64,000 bases of DNA, taken from NCBI RefSeq assembly GCF_004923295.1, contig NZ_CP039640.1, positions 124,001-188,000 on the forward strand, written 5' to 3'. The stretch is from Azospirillum sp. TSH100 (GTDB lineage Bacteria > Pseudomonadota > Alphaproteobacteria > Azospirillales > Azospirillaceae). Each line of letters opens with the position of its first letter. Position 1 is the stretch's first letter. The notes beneath the pieces are model-generated. The model did no database searches. It saw only the letters and a list, made by a program, of their open reading frames with translations, and was not told where the DNA came from. Both the position numbers and the translations under genes were made by a program. Of this stretch, positions 16,285-24,469 are shown one piece after another.

Positions 16285-16445
16285 ACGCTCAACTCCTTGC
16301 CCGTGCGGTCGGTGCACGATAACGGATTGGCGGATCGAATTCCACACCGATTCAACTCCGGCGTGCTGATTGATGAGGATGATCGCTCTCGATATCTTTC
16401 GGGATAGCCATCGCGATCCGGGCATTCCGCTGGCGCCGGATGGCC

Positions 16446-16862
16446 TCAGCCCCGGCGGGACAGGTCGGCCAGGGGGGAAAAGCTCCCGGCCTCGCCGCCG
16501 CCCAGCAGAATGGCATCGTTCAGCAGAAGCCAGGCGTGGGCTTCCAACGCCATGTCCGTCTTGCGCACGCCGAAGCGGATGGTGGCTCCCGCGATGCCGC
16601 GTCTGCGCAGCAACAGAATGCCGGCCACCGCCTGGACCAGACAGCTGCTGTGCCAGGGCAGGCAGGCCGCCACCCGCTCCAGACGGATGCAGGCGCCACG
16701 GGCGCGGGCCAGGACGGGCGCGGTTGCCGAAGACGCCCCGGCACCGGGAAGCTCCATCCCCCCCAGCAGGCGCCGGGTCAGGCGAAGCGGCAACAGGAAC
16801 ACCAGCCCCCAGGCCAGAAGCAGGGCCAGCAGCGCCTCCAGCCGCAGCAGGCGCTGTTTCAT
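16446..16862 (-). CDS. Lasso peptide B2 protein (transglutaminase-like leader protease)
   Basis: The 138-residue protein fits the B2 family closely in length and motifs. It has an N-terminal hydrophobic helix pair (residues 8-30), then LPWHSSCLVQA with the catalytic Cys74, the LLRRRGI and FGVRK blocks, EAHAWL with His109 and Asp116 just after, and a GGG...FSPLADL ending. B2 enzymes cleave the leader after the recognition protein has bound it. Its presence is the strongest single piece of evidence that the cluster makes a lasso-type peptide. The start overlaps the upstream sulfotransferase stop (ATGA). Confidence 0.88.
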   Translation of the reverse strand: MKQRLLRLEALLALLLAWGLVFLLPLRLTRRLLGGMELPGAGASSATAPVLARARGACIRLERVAACLPWHSSCLVQAVAGILLLRRRGIAGATIRFGVRKTDMALEAHAWLLLNDAILLGGGEAGSFSPLADLSRRG

Positions 16863-17545
16863 GGCAGGCCGGAAACCGGTGCGCAGCCGGACGATTTCCC
16901 GGCGTCGCGGTCGCGGTAATGGGCGAGTAGCCGCGGGCACAGCACGGCCAACCTCTCCTCGGTCTCGGGGTCGCGCGGCTTCTCCCGGAAGCGGTCCGAC
17001 AACCCGTTGCCACGGGTATTGCCGAACACAACCTCCATATCCTCCCGCAATGACGGTTCGGCCGCCCACAGGCTGCCCAGGATATCGTCATAGGAACGGG
17101 AATAGCGGTACCAGTCCGGCGTCGCGGGCCAGCCAAGCCGCTCCAGATCGTCCAGCACCCCCCTGTCCACCGCCACCGCATCCTCGTAATGGATGACGGC
17201 GTCGAAGCGGTGCCGCTCGGCGAACAGCTGGTCCAGCAGGATGAACTTCTCGTCCATCAGGCCCGAATGGTTGCGATATTGCTTCGTGCGGAGGCTTGCG
17301 TAATTGTCGCGCGGGTCGCGCAGGAAGAGAATGACCCGGTCCGGCCGGAAGCGCTCCACATGGGTGGCCAGCGGATAGGCCGTGGTGATCACCGCCTTGG
17401 CCACGAAGTCCTGCGACGTCGTCACCCGCGGGGCGGCGAAATTGTTGGGAATGTCGACCAGGGCCACGCAGCCGGGCCGCTCCGCCAGCATCCGGGTGAA
17501 TGCGGTGGCGCCGCTGGACTGCATGCCGTGGATGAACAGGCGCAT
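16859..17545 (-). CDS. Second sulfotransferase-family protein of the cluster
   Basis: The 228-residue protein has a P-loop-like 5'-phosphosulfate motif at the extreme N-terminus (FIHGMQSSGATAF, residues 4-16). The 3'-phosphate motif VILFLRDPRDNYASLR follows near residue 72. These two blocks are diagnostic of the sulfotransferase superfamily. It is shorter than the family average and differs from the sulfotransferase at 7474. It is coupled to B2 by a four-base overlap and lies 3 bases after the oxygenase stop, which points to peptide tailoring. Its acceptor is unknown. Confidence 0.78.
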   Translation of the reverse strand: MRLFIHGMQSSGATAFTRMLAERPGCVALVDIPNNFAAPRVTTSQDFVAKAVITTAYPLATHVERFRPDRVILFLRDPRDNYASLRTKQYRNHSGLMDEKFILLDQLFAERHRFDAVIHYEDAVAVDRGVLDDLERLGWPATPDWYRYSRSYDDILGSLWAAEPSLREDMEVVFGNTRGNGLSDRFREKPRDPETEERLAVLCPRLLAHYRDRDAGKSSGCAPVSGLP

Positions 17546-17548
17546 GGA

Positions 17549-18358
17549 TCAGGCTTCCCCGTCCGCCAGCCAGTCAGCAAGCCAGTCCTGGCGCAGTTCG
17601 GCCGTGATGAAGACATAGCGGCGCATATGGGGCGTGGGATGGCGCATCCCGACCCCATGAAGGGCATGGATCCCTTGCGGGAACATCACCAGCTGGTTGG
17701 CCCGGTAGGGGATGCGCACCACCTCCTCCACCGCCTCGGCAGGCTGCTGAAAGGCGAAAGGCTGGGAAGACACGCCGTCACGCCAGCGGTAGAGCACCAG
17801 TTCCCCACCCACGCTGTCGTCGGCCGGATCGCGGAAATACAGCAGGCCGGTGAACAGCCGGTTCGGCGTGTCCAGATGGGCGCCACGGCTGACGGACGCC
17901 TTCCCGCTCACCGGCGTGTTGATCTCGATCCGTGCATCCTGAAGGATGGTCTCGTCCCCCGGCGGAGCGGTCATGAAGGACAGGCGCGCCGTGGTATGGC
18001 CGGTCAGACGTCCATCCAGCACGCGCCGCAGGGCCGGGTGCCAGTGCCCGGCGAACAGCTCCTCCACCTCGGCCAGGAATTCCGGACCGCTATGCCGGGC
18101 CGCGAACGCCCTCCAGCAATCGGGCATGCCGGAATCGGCCATGATCATATCGGCGCCCAGCATGAAGCGCTGGTTGCTGGGAATGCGTCTGGCCGGATCA
18201 TCCCAGCCGATCCGCCCGAAACCGGGATAGCTTTCGGCAAGCTGCGCATAGCCTGCCGCCTCCAGCACATCCGGGATCACGATATGGGGAAACGGGTCGA
18301 GCCGTATGTCGGCCCGGCCGGCACGGGCGAGCACCGATGACACGGAATATGAGGACAT
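17549..18358 (-). CDS. 2-oxoglutarate/Fe(II) oxygenase (prolyl-hydroxylase-like)
   Basis: The 269-residue protein has the double-stranded beta-helix iron site: HxD in GAHLDTPNRLFTGLLYF (near residue 165) and the distal histidine in GIHALHGVGMRH. The 2-oxoglutarate-binding arginine comes soon after, in MRRYVFITAE. An early DPFPHIVIPD segment is common to oxygenases of the 2OG-Fe(II) superfamily found with surface glycan or peptide genes. It probably hydroxylates the peptide, although free amino acids or sugars cannot be excluded. It is the first gene of a minus-strand operon with a sulfotransferase, B2 and a DUF6916-like protein. The ATG at 18358 was chosen over a non-ATG start further upstream. 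Confidence 0.8.
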   Translation of the reverse strand: MSSYSVSSVLARAGRADIRLDPFPHIVIPDVLEAAGYAQLAESYPGFGRIGWDDPARRIPSNQRFMLGADMIMADSGMPDCWRAFAARHSGPEFLAEVEELFAGHWHPALRRVLDGRLTGHTTARLSFMTAPPGDETILQDARIEINTPVSGKASVSRGAHLDTPNRLFTGLLYFRDPADDSVGGELVLYRWRDGVSSQPFAFQQPAEAVEEVVRIPYRANQLVMFPQGIHALHGVGMRHPTPHMRRYVFITAELRQDWLADWLADGEA

Positions 18359-18543
18359 GATCCGCCGATGACCCGCAGGAAAAGGAAAGGCCAAAATATC
18401 CAAAAAGTTGCACAGCAACAATGAAATCGTTCAAAAAGAACCCGGTGTTGCATCGTCCGACCGGCAACGATCGCCCCGGTCGCCGCAGGGAAGCCAAGGC
18501 AGGGAAACCAAGACCGGAAAGCCGGACAGGAAGGAAGACGCAA

Positions 18544-20304
18544 GTGGTGGATCGCATGCACGGCTTGCAGCCAGGCCGGGCTGGAAGCGAAAGGACGGCG
18601 GCCGTGTCGCCAGCCGTCCGACGCCTGCTGGTCCTGCTGACCGCCTCCTATGGCCGGCGCCGCATCGTGCTGATGCTGGGGCTTGGACTGGCGGCCTCCC
18701 TCGCGGAAGGGGCTGGGCTGCTGATGCTGGTGCCGGTGCTGGACCTTGTGGGAGTCGGCGGCAACGCCAAACCGCCGGGCGGGGCGCTGCTGACAGGCCT
18801 GGGGCTTTACCTGCTGCTGGTGGCGGCGGCGGCGTGGGTGGTCGCTGTCCGCAGTTCGCTGAGCAACGACCAGCGCAACCGGTTCGTCGACCGGATGCGC
18901 GGCAACATGCACGATGCGCTGCTGCACGTGTCCTGGCCGGTTTTCCAGTCGCTGCGCGCCACCAGCATCAAGCAGATCATCATCGGCGAGGTCGGGCGTC
19001 TGGGGCTGTGCCATGACGCGCTGGTCAGCCTGGGCGTGGCGGCATTGACCATGCCGATGCTGCTGCTGACCGCGCTGCTGCTGTCTCCGGTCCTGACGCT
19101 GGTCACGCTGCTTCTGTCCGGACTGGCCCTGCTGCTGATCCGGCGCATCGGGCGCAGCGGTTTCGACATCGGCCTGCGCCTGGGCCGGGCGCATCAGGAC
19201 ATGATGGCCGATCTTACCGATGATCTGGCAGGGCTGCGCATCATCAAGGGGTTCGGAGCGGAGGCGGTGCGCAGCGGCAACCTGTCGCGCCGCTTCGCCG
19301 CACTGCGTCAGTTGCAGTCCCGGCACAGCCGCATCCAGGCCTATGAGCATGCTGCGCTGGTGCTGACCGCTGCCGTAATGGCGGCACTGGCGGTCATGGT
19401 GTCGGTCTTCTGGCTGGAGCAGGTGCTGAGCGAGGCCCTGGTGGTGATCCTCGCCTTCGCCCGGTTGGCACAGCGGACGCTGGCCAGCCTGCGCTTCTGG
19501 CGGATGCTGGAGGCCGGCTTGCCCGCCCTGGTCATTTACGAGGAGATGCTGCAAAGGCTGCGGACCGGGGCGGAAGGGTCGGCGGATGGTCAGGCAGACG
19601 GACCGGGCGGCAACCTGCCCATCTTCACCCGCAGCCTGTCCTTCCGGGACGTGGGGCTGCGCACGCCCGACGGACGTCAGGCGCTGGACGGGGTGGAACT
19701 GGACCTGCCCTTCGGCGTGCTGCTGGCGGTCACCGGCCCGTCGGGAGCCGGCAAATCCACCCTGGCCGACGTGGCCGCGGGTCTGGCCCGGCCCACACGG
19801 GGTTCGCTGTATGTCGACGGGGTGGAACTGGTGCCTGCCCTGCTGCCTTCCTGGCGGCGTCAGATCGCCGTGGTGTCGCAGGATCCTTTCCTGTTCCATG
19901 ACACGATCCGCGCCAACCTGCTGCTTGCCGCTCCGGATGCCGACGAGTCTGCCCTGTGGACGGCATTGGAAGCCGCCGCTGCCGCCGACTTCGTCCGTGC
20001 TCTGCCACAGGGCCTGGACACGGTCGTCGGCGACCGCGGCGGAGCCGTCTCGGGCGGGGAACGCCAGCGTCTGGCCATCGCCCGCGCCCTGCTGCGCCGT
20101 CCGCGTCTGCTGATCCTGGATGAAGCGACATCGGCGCTGGATGCCGGATCGGAAGCCATGGTGCTCCAGACCCTGGAACGGCTGCATCGCCAAACGACCA
20201 TCCTGGCCGTCACCCACCGCGACCGGACCCGCCGTGCCGCCGACATGGTGCTGGAACTGGACGGGGGCAAAATCCAGCGGTTCGCTCAACAGGACGGGGC
20301 GTGA
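18544..20304 (+). CDS. ABC transporter, fused permease and ATPase (peptide exporter, D protein)
   Basis: The protein has 586 residues from the GTG at 18544, which has GGAAGG upstream; an ATG at 18421 would add 41 basic residues but lacks a ribosome binding site. The first 320 residues hold about five membrane helices of a type I ABC exporter half-transporter. The nucleotide-binding domain has Walker A GPSGAGKST, Q-loop VVSQDPFLFHDT, signature VSGGERQRLAIARA, Walker B LLILDEATSALD and H-loop VTHRD. It lacks a C39 peptidase domain, as expected when B2 removes the leader. It most likely exports the mature peptide as a homodimer and also gives self-immunity. Confidence 0.85.
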   Translation: MVDRMHGLQPGRAGSERTAAVSPAVRRLLVLLTASYGRRRIVLMLGLGLAASLAEGAGLLMLVPVLDLVGVGGNAKPPGGALLTGLGLYLLLVAAAAWVVAVRSSLSNDQRNRFVDRMRGNMHDALLHVSWPVFQSLRATSIKQIIIGEVGRLGLCHDALVSLGVAALTMPMLLLTALLLSPVLTLVTLLLSGLALLLIRRIGRSGFDIGLRLGRAHQDMMADLTDDLAGLRIIKGFGAEAVRSGNLSRRFAALRQLQSRHSRIQAYEHAALVLTAAVMAALAVMVSVFWLEQVLSEALVVILAFARLAQRTLASLRFWRMLEAGLPALVIYEEMLQRLRTGAEGSADGQADGPGGNLPIFTRSLSFRDVGLRTPDGRQALDGVELDLPFGVLLAVTGPSGAGKSTLADVAAGLARPTRGSLYVDGVELVPALLPSWRRQIAVVSQDPFLFHDTIRANLLLAAPDADESALWTALEAAAAADFVRALPQGLDTVVGDRGGAVSGGERQRLAIARALLRRPRLLILDEATSALDAGSEAMVLQTLERLHRQTTILAVTHRDRTRRAADMVLELDGGKIQRFAQQDGA

Positions 20305-20336
20305 CGGGAAGGAGGCCGGCCGGGATTCCTTTCAGC

Positions 20337-21080
20337 TCACGCGCTTTGCCCAACCAGACGCCGCAGCCGTCGACGGATACCACGACAATACTTCAAGACA
20401 GTCGCCGCCCAAAAAATATGCGACACCCCCACCGAAGCCCGACGATTTACGAACAATACATCTGTATTATTCAACGAAAAATCTATAACGCGAAACCCAA
20501 TTTTACGCATTCTATTTTTTACGATCCTCACCTTCTCCAGGGTATCCGGATATATGAAGCTGTGAAATTCAACACTGATCTGCATTATATCTGATAATTC
20601 TTCACGACGAACAGATAGAAACATATCAAGCTCGGAGCCTTCGATATCGACTTTCAGCAAATCGACTGCTTCGATGCCACAACGGCGCCGAAACTCCTCC
20701 AAGGTCACCGTTTCGACGTCAATGGCTTCGACCAATCCTTCCCGTTCATAGCGGTCGAAGGCACTGGGGCAACGATCCGGATAGATGTTGATCCTCATTG
20801 TGCCGTTCATGCCGGATATGGCGACAGGCTGCAGAGTCAGGGAGGGATGCTGATCGATCTTCCGCACCAGTTCCGGAACCGGTTCAGCCGAAAACACCCG
20901 GCACCCATAACGCTTGATGATGGCATGCGAAAACGCACCGCCATTGGCTCCGAAATCCACCACAATACTGTCTTTGTTCAGAGTTTTAAAAAAAGAATGC
21001 TGACATATCTGATCAACCCCAATATTTCTCAATGACAATGATTTAAACAAATTGCCCTCCAGCCCCTTAACAGTCAGCAA
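20337..21080 (-). CDS. FkbM family methyltransferase, low-GC
   Basis: The 247-residue protein has motif I SIVVDFGANGGAFSHA near residue 38, VFSAEPVPELV as strand 2, and the FkbM hallmark LLKVDIEGSELDMFL near residue 140. This predicts O-methylation, probably of a sugar. The gene is clearly richer in A and T than its neighbours and uses AT-ending codons, which points to recent transfer. It converges on the ABC transporter gene (32 bases apart), so it may mark the edge of the RiPP cluster rather than be part of it. A conserved tailoring role for the peptide is possible but not supported. Confidence 0.82.
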   Translation of the reverse strand: MLTVKGLEGNLFKSLSLRNIGVDQICQHSFFKTLNKDSIVVDFGANGGAFSHAIIKRYGCRVFSAEPVPELVRKIDQHPSLTLQPVAISGMNGTMRINIYPDRCPSAFDRYEREGLVEAIDVETVTLEEFRRRCGIEAVDLLKVDIEGSELDMFLSVRREELSDIMQISVEFHSFIYPDTLEKVRIVKNRMRKIGFRVIDFSLNNTDVLFVNRRASVGVSHIFWAATVLKYCRGIRRRLRRLVGQSA

Positions 21081-21207
21081 GTTTATTTGGCGAATTCAAC
21101 ATCAATGCGCCGCCTTCAATTTAAAATATTCAAAAATTGATCGCAATGAATTTTGCAGTCACATGACGGACCGATCACGTTCATGGATTGCGACCCACCT
21201 CGCGCCG

Positions 21208-24200
21208 CTAGCCCACACCGGCTGCCAGCATCCCGTCATTCGCCATGGCGAGCCCCGCTGCGGACGGGCGGACATAGCCGATCGGGTTGGGGCGGGATTC
21301 GTTGCGGCCATACTGGATGAAGTGGACCAGCGCCTGCTGCTGGTCGCTGCCGAAGGCGCGCTGGAGGTCGGGGTTGGCCATCAGGTAGGCGAGCGCGTTG
21401 AAGCGGATCGGGCGTCCGCCGGCCTGTCCGGTCGACAGGTAATGGGCGGTGGCGGCGGCGGTGTCGGTGCCGAAGGTTGCCGCCAGATCCGGGTTGGCGG
21501 CCAGATAGCTCAGCGCATCGAAACCGGCATCGTCGCGCCGGGGCGTGTTGCCGTAGAGCACGACATAGAGCTTCACCTGCTGCTCGCTGCCCGAGAAGAC
21601 GCTCAGCAGGTCCGGATTGGCCAGCAGATAGTCGTGGGCGTTGAAGCTGGTGCCGCGGTTCTCCAGACGGCCGAAGCGGATGTAATGCTCCTCCGCCCGC
21701 ACGGGATCATTGCCGATGGACGCGGCGAGATCGCGGTTGGCCGCCAGATAGGAAAGCGCATCGAAGCTGGTGCTGCGCCCCTCCCGCCGGCCGCTGGACA
21801 GGTAATGGCCGGCCGCCAGGGCGGTATCGGTACCGAAGACGGCGGCAAGGTCCGGGTTGGCCGCCAGATAGGCCAGACTGTCGAAGGTGATGCCGCGCCC
21901 TTCCCGCCGGCCGGAGGTCACGTAATGGCGGGCCGCCGCCGCCGGGTCCAGCCCGAAGGCCGCCGCCAGATCGGGGTTCGAGACCAGATAGCCGTAGCCG
22001 TCGAAGCGGGTGCTGCGGCCTTCGCGTTGGCCGCTGGACAGGTAATGGCGGGTCGCGGCCGTGGTGTCGGTGCCGAAGACGGCGGCAAGGTCTGGGTTGG
22101 CCGCCAGATAGGCCAGCGGGTCGAAGCTGCCGGCCGAGCGCCCTTCCCGCCGGCCCAGCGCCAGGTAATGGCGGCTCGCCGCGGCAAGGTCGTAGCCGAA
22201 GGCCGCCACGAGGTCGGGATTGGCGGCGAGGTAGGAGAGCGGATCGAAGGACCGGGCCGCCCGCCCCTCCGCCCGGCCGGTGGACAGATAATGCGCACGC
22301 GCAGCCGCCGCGTCGGTGCCGAAGACGGCGGCGAGATCGGGGTTGGAGGCGAGATAGACCAGCGGGTCGAAGCCGGCCATCGTCTCGGCCAGCGTGGTCA
22401 CCCGCAAGGTCACGGTCTGGCCGCTGACGGCACCCTGGCTGTCGGTCACGGTGTAGGCGAAGGAGCCCGGCGATGCCGGGGTGCCGGTCGGCGCCTGATA
22501 GGTCAGGCCGGCCAGATCGGCACCGCTCAGCATCGTCCCGCTGGTGACGGCGGTGCCGTTGGCGAGCCGCAGCGTGCCGGCGGCGGGCAGCCGGACCAGC
22601 GTCACCGTCATGCTGTCGCCCTCGTCCGGATCGCTCGGCCGGTCGATGCCGAGCGCGATGGCCGGCCCGGCCTCCAGGGCGGTCAGGGTCTTGTCGCCCT
22701 GGACGACCGGCGGACGGTTGGCAGGACGCGAGGCGACGGTGAATCCCATCCAGCGGCTCCATGCCACGCCGTTGTAGGCGCGCACCGACAGCTCGTCGAC
22801 GCTGGTCAGGGTGGAGGCGGCGAAGGTGACCCCGGCGAAGGCGGCGGCACTCAGCGAGACCACCGCACCGGTCGCCTGGGCCACCCCGCCGACCATGATG
22901 GAGCCGGCGCCGTTGGTGTTGTCGACCAGTTCATACTGGGTGACGAGACCGCCGGCCGGATCGGCCGCCGTGATCAGGCTGGCCAGCGTGATGGAGGAGC
23001 CGATGGAAACCCGGCCGGGCTTTGCGGTGACCGCCGGGGGCATCAGGCTGATGCGGGTGTCGGCGAACAGGGCGAACTCGACGTCGGTCAGCGTGTCGGT
23101 GCCCTCGCCGCCGCCGGAGATGATGGCGCTGTCCGACGTGACGGTGACGGTGTAGGAAGAGCGGGTACCGCTGTAGACCACGGTATCGGTGCCGCCGCCG
23201 CCCTGGATCGTGTCGTCGCCGCCCCCGCCGGTCAGCGTGTCGTCGCCGGCTCCGCCGACCAGCAGGTTGGCGGCGGAATTGCCGATCAGGATGTCGCTGC
23301 CGCTGCCGCCGATGGCGTTCTCGATGGTGACCCCGGTGGCGATCGACACATTGCCCACCGCCAGCCCGCCCGAGCCGTTGGGACCGATGGAGCTGAAGGC
23401 GCCGGGCGTCAGGTCGATGGTGACGGCCGAGGCCTGCCCGCTGGCGTCGATGCTGTCGGTCCCGCCGGCATCCCAGATCGACTGGCTGACCGCGACCGTG
23501 TTGCTGGCGAAGACATAGCGGTCGTCGCCGATGCGGGTGCCGGTGTTGGCACCGTACAGGTACTGGGCCGCGGCGATGTCGTACAGCGCCGGCCCCGTCG
23601 CCAGCCCGTTCAGGCCCAGGCTGGGGTGCCGGTTGTAGGACATGAGCGTGTAGCGGTAATTGTCCTCGGTCGAGGACAGGTAGGGCGGTTCGCCCCCGCC
23701 GCCGGTGGCGTTGTAGTTGCCGGGATGCTTCAGCCCGATGGCATGCCCGATCTCGTGCAGGATGGTCAGGTAGCCGTAGGTTCCCGGCGTCGGGCTGGTG
23801 TTGGTCGAGGTGTTGTTGGCGAGATAGATGTCGCCGCCGGTGTCGTAGAGCGCCCCGGTCGGATAGTAGGCGTAGGCGGCGCTGGAGCTTTGCCGGTTGG
23901 TGCCGATGCGGATCGACCCGCCCTGCCCGCTGTTGGCGCTGTCGGAGGTCTCGACGAAGAAGACGTTGGCGACGGCGCTCCAGGCGGCGAAGGCCTGACG
24001 CACCGCGTCGCGCTGTGCGCTGGACAGCGGCGCGAAACCGGTGGAGTCGGAGGCGGAGGCGTAGGACGGCGCCTGCTCCATGAAGCTGTAGGTGACGGTC
24101 GCCCCACTGCCGACTCCGCCGCTGCCCCAGCGCGGCGTCCCCGTCGCCAGCAGCGCCGAGATGGTGGACGCGACGGCCCCCTGCGGCAGAGCACCCTGCG

Positions 24201-24333
24201 GATCCGGGCTTTGCGGATCCGGGCTTGCGGCGATGGGAGCGGCACTCCAGCCGGCAGCGCTGCACAGCAGGCAGGAACAGGTGGGCAAGGTGCCGGCCGA
24301 ACCGTCGGACAGATCGGAGGGGGTGGTCGTCAT
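21208..24333 (-). CDS. Serralysin-like M10B metalloprotease with RTX and YLAANPDL repeats
   Basis: The 1041-residue protein has an N-terminal metzincin domain with the zinc site TILHEIGHAIGLKHPG (near residue 190) and the Met-turn YTLMSYNRHPSLG. A short RTX region (GGAGDDTLTGGGGDDTI) near residue 360 should bind calcium and act as the type I secretion signal context. The middle, up to about residue 650, contains cadherin-like or beta-sandwich segments. The C-terminal 390 residues are nine copies of a roughly 40-residue repeat. There is no Sec signal peptide, as usual for type I secreted proteins. It is expected to be secreted or surface-attached and to cleave proteins. No type I exporter gene lies in the window. 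Confidence 0.85.
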   Translation of the reverse strand: MTTTPSDLSDGSAGTLPTCSCLLCSAAGWSAAPIAASPDPQSPDPQGALPQGAVASTISALLATGTPRWGSGGVGSGATVTYSFMEQAPSYASASDSTGFAPLSSAQRDAVRQAFAAWSAVANVFFVETSDSANSGQGGSIRIGTNRQSSSAAYAYYPTGALYDTGGDIYLANNTSTNTSPTPGTYGYLTILHEIGHAIGLKHPGNYNATGGGGEPPYLSSTEDNYRYTLMSYNRHPSLGLNGLATGPALYDIAAAQYLYGANTGTRIGDDRYVFASNTVAVSQSIWDAGGTDSIDASGQASAVTIDLTPGAFSSIGPNGSGGLAVGNVSIATGVTIENAIGGSGSDILIGNSAANLLVGGAGDDTLTGGGGDDTIQGGGGTDTVVYSGTRSSYTVTVTSDSAIISGGGEGTDTLTDVEFALFADTRISLMPPAVTAKPGRVSIGSSITLASLITAADPAGGLVTQYELVDNTNGAGSIMVGGVAQATGAVVSLSAAAFAGVTFAASTLTSVDELSVRAYNGVAWSRWMGFTVASRPANRPPVVQGDKTLTALEAGPAIALGIDRPSDPDEGDSMTVTLVRLPAAGTLRLANGTAVTSGTMLSGADLAGLTYQAPTGTPASPGSFAYTVTDSQGAVSGQTVTLRVTTLAETMAGFDPLVYLASNPDLAAVFGTDAAAARAHYLSTGRAEGRAARSFDPLSYLAANPDLVAAFGYDLAAASRHYLALGRREGRSAGSFDPLAYLAANPDLAAVFGTDTTAATRHYLSSGQREGRSTRFDGYGYLVSNPDLAAAFGLDPAAAARHYVTSGRREGRGITFDSLAYLAANPDLAAVFGTDTALAAGHYLSSGRREGRSTSFDALSYLAANRDLAASIGNDPVRAEEHYIRFGRLENRGTSFNAHDYLLANPDLLSVFSGSEQQVKLYVVLYGNTPRRDDAGFDALSYLAANPDLAATFGTDTAAATAHYLSTGQAGGRPIRFNALAYLMANPDLQRAFGSDQQQALVHFIQYGRNESRPNPIGYVRPSAAGLAMANDGMLAAGVG
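21262..22380 (-). repeat. Nine tandem 40-aa repeats inside the metalloprotease gene
   Basis: Each unit follows the pattern FDxLxYLAANPDLAAxFGxD, then about nine residues, HYLxxGxxEGR. Nine units can be counted; units 6 and 7 are the most diverged, and one carries a KLYVVLYG variant in place of HYL. The DNA repeats about every 120 bases. Such repeats are common in secreted alphaproteobacterial proteins and probably fold as small helical modules that act as a stalk or bind a ligand. The ligand is unknown. Confidence 0.9.
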
Positions 24334-24469
24334 GGCCGCGAGGGAATCCGTGCCGCGGACTGCGGCTCGGCCACTCTACAACCTTTCATTCCCCGATCGA
24401 AAGGGGTGGGTTCCCCGGACCTTTTTTCTCACCGGCCAATGGACAACGGGCGAAAATCGCGCCCCCCGA

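Noticed and set aside
18421..18543. Upstream ATG for the ABC transporter at 18421
   Set aside because: It lacks a ribosome binding site and would add 41 highly basic residues not expected in this family; GTG at 18544 has GGAAGG upstream. The choice remains uncertain.
21262..22380. Regular repeats as a CRISPR array or tandem DNA satellite
   Set aside because: The periodic DNA is fully explained by in-frame protein repeats of the metalloprotease gene.
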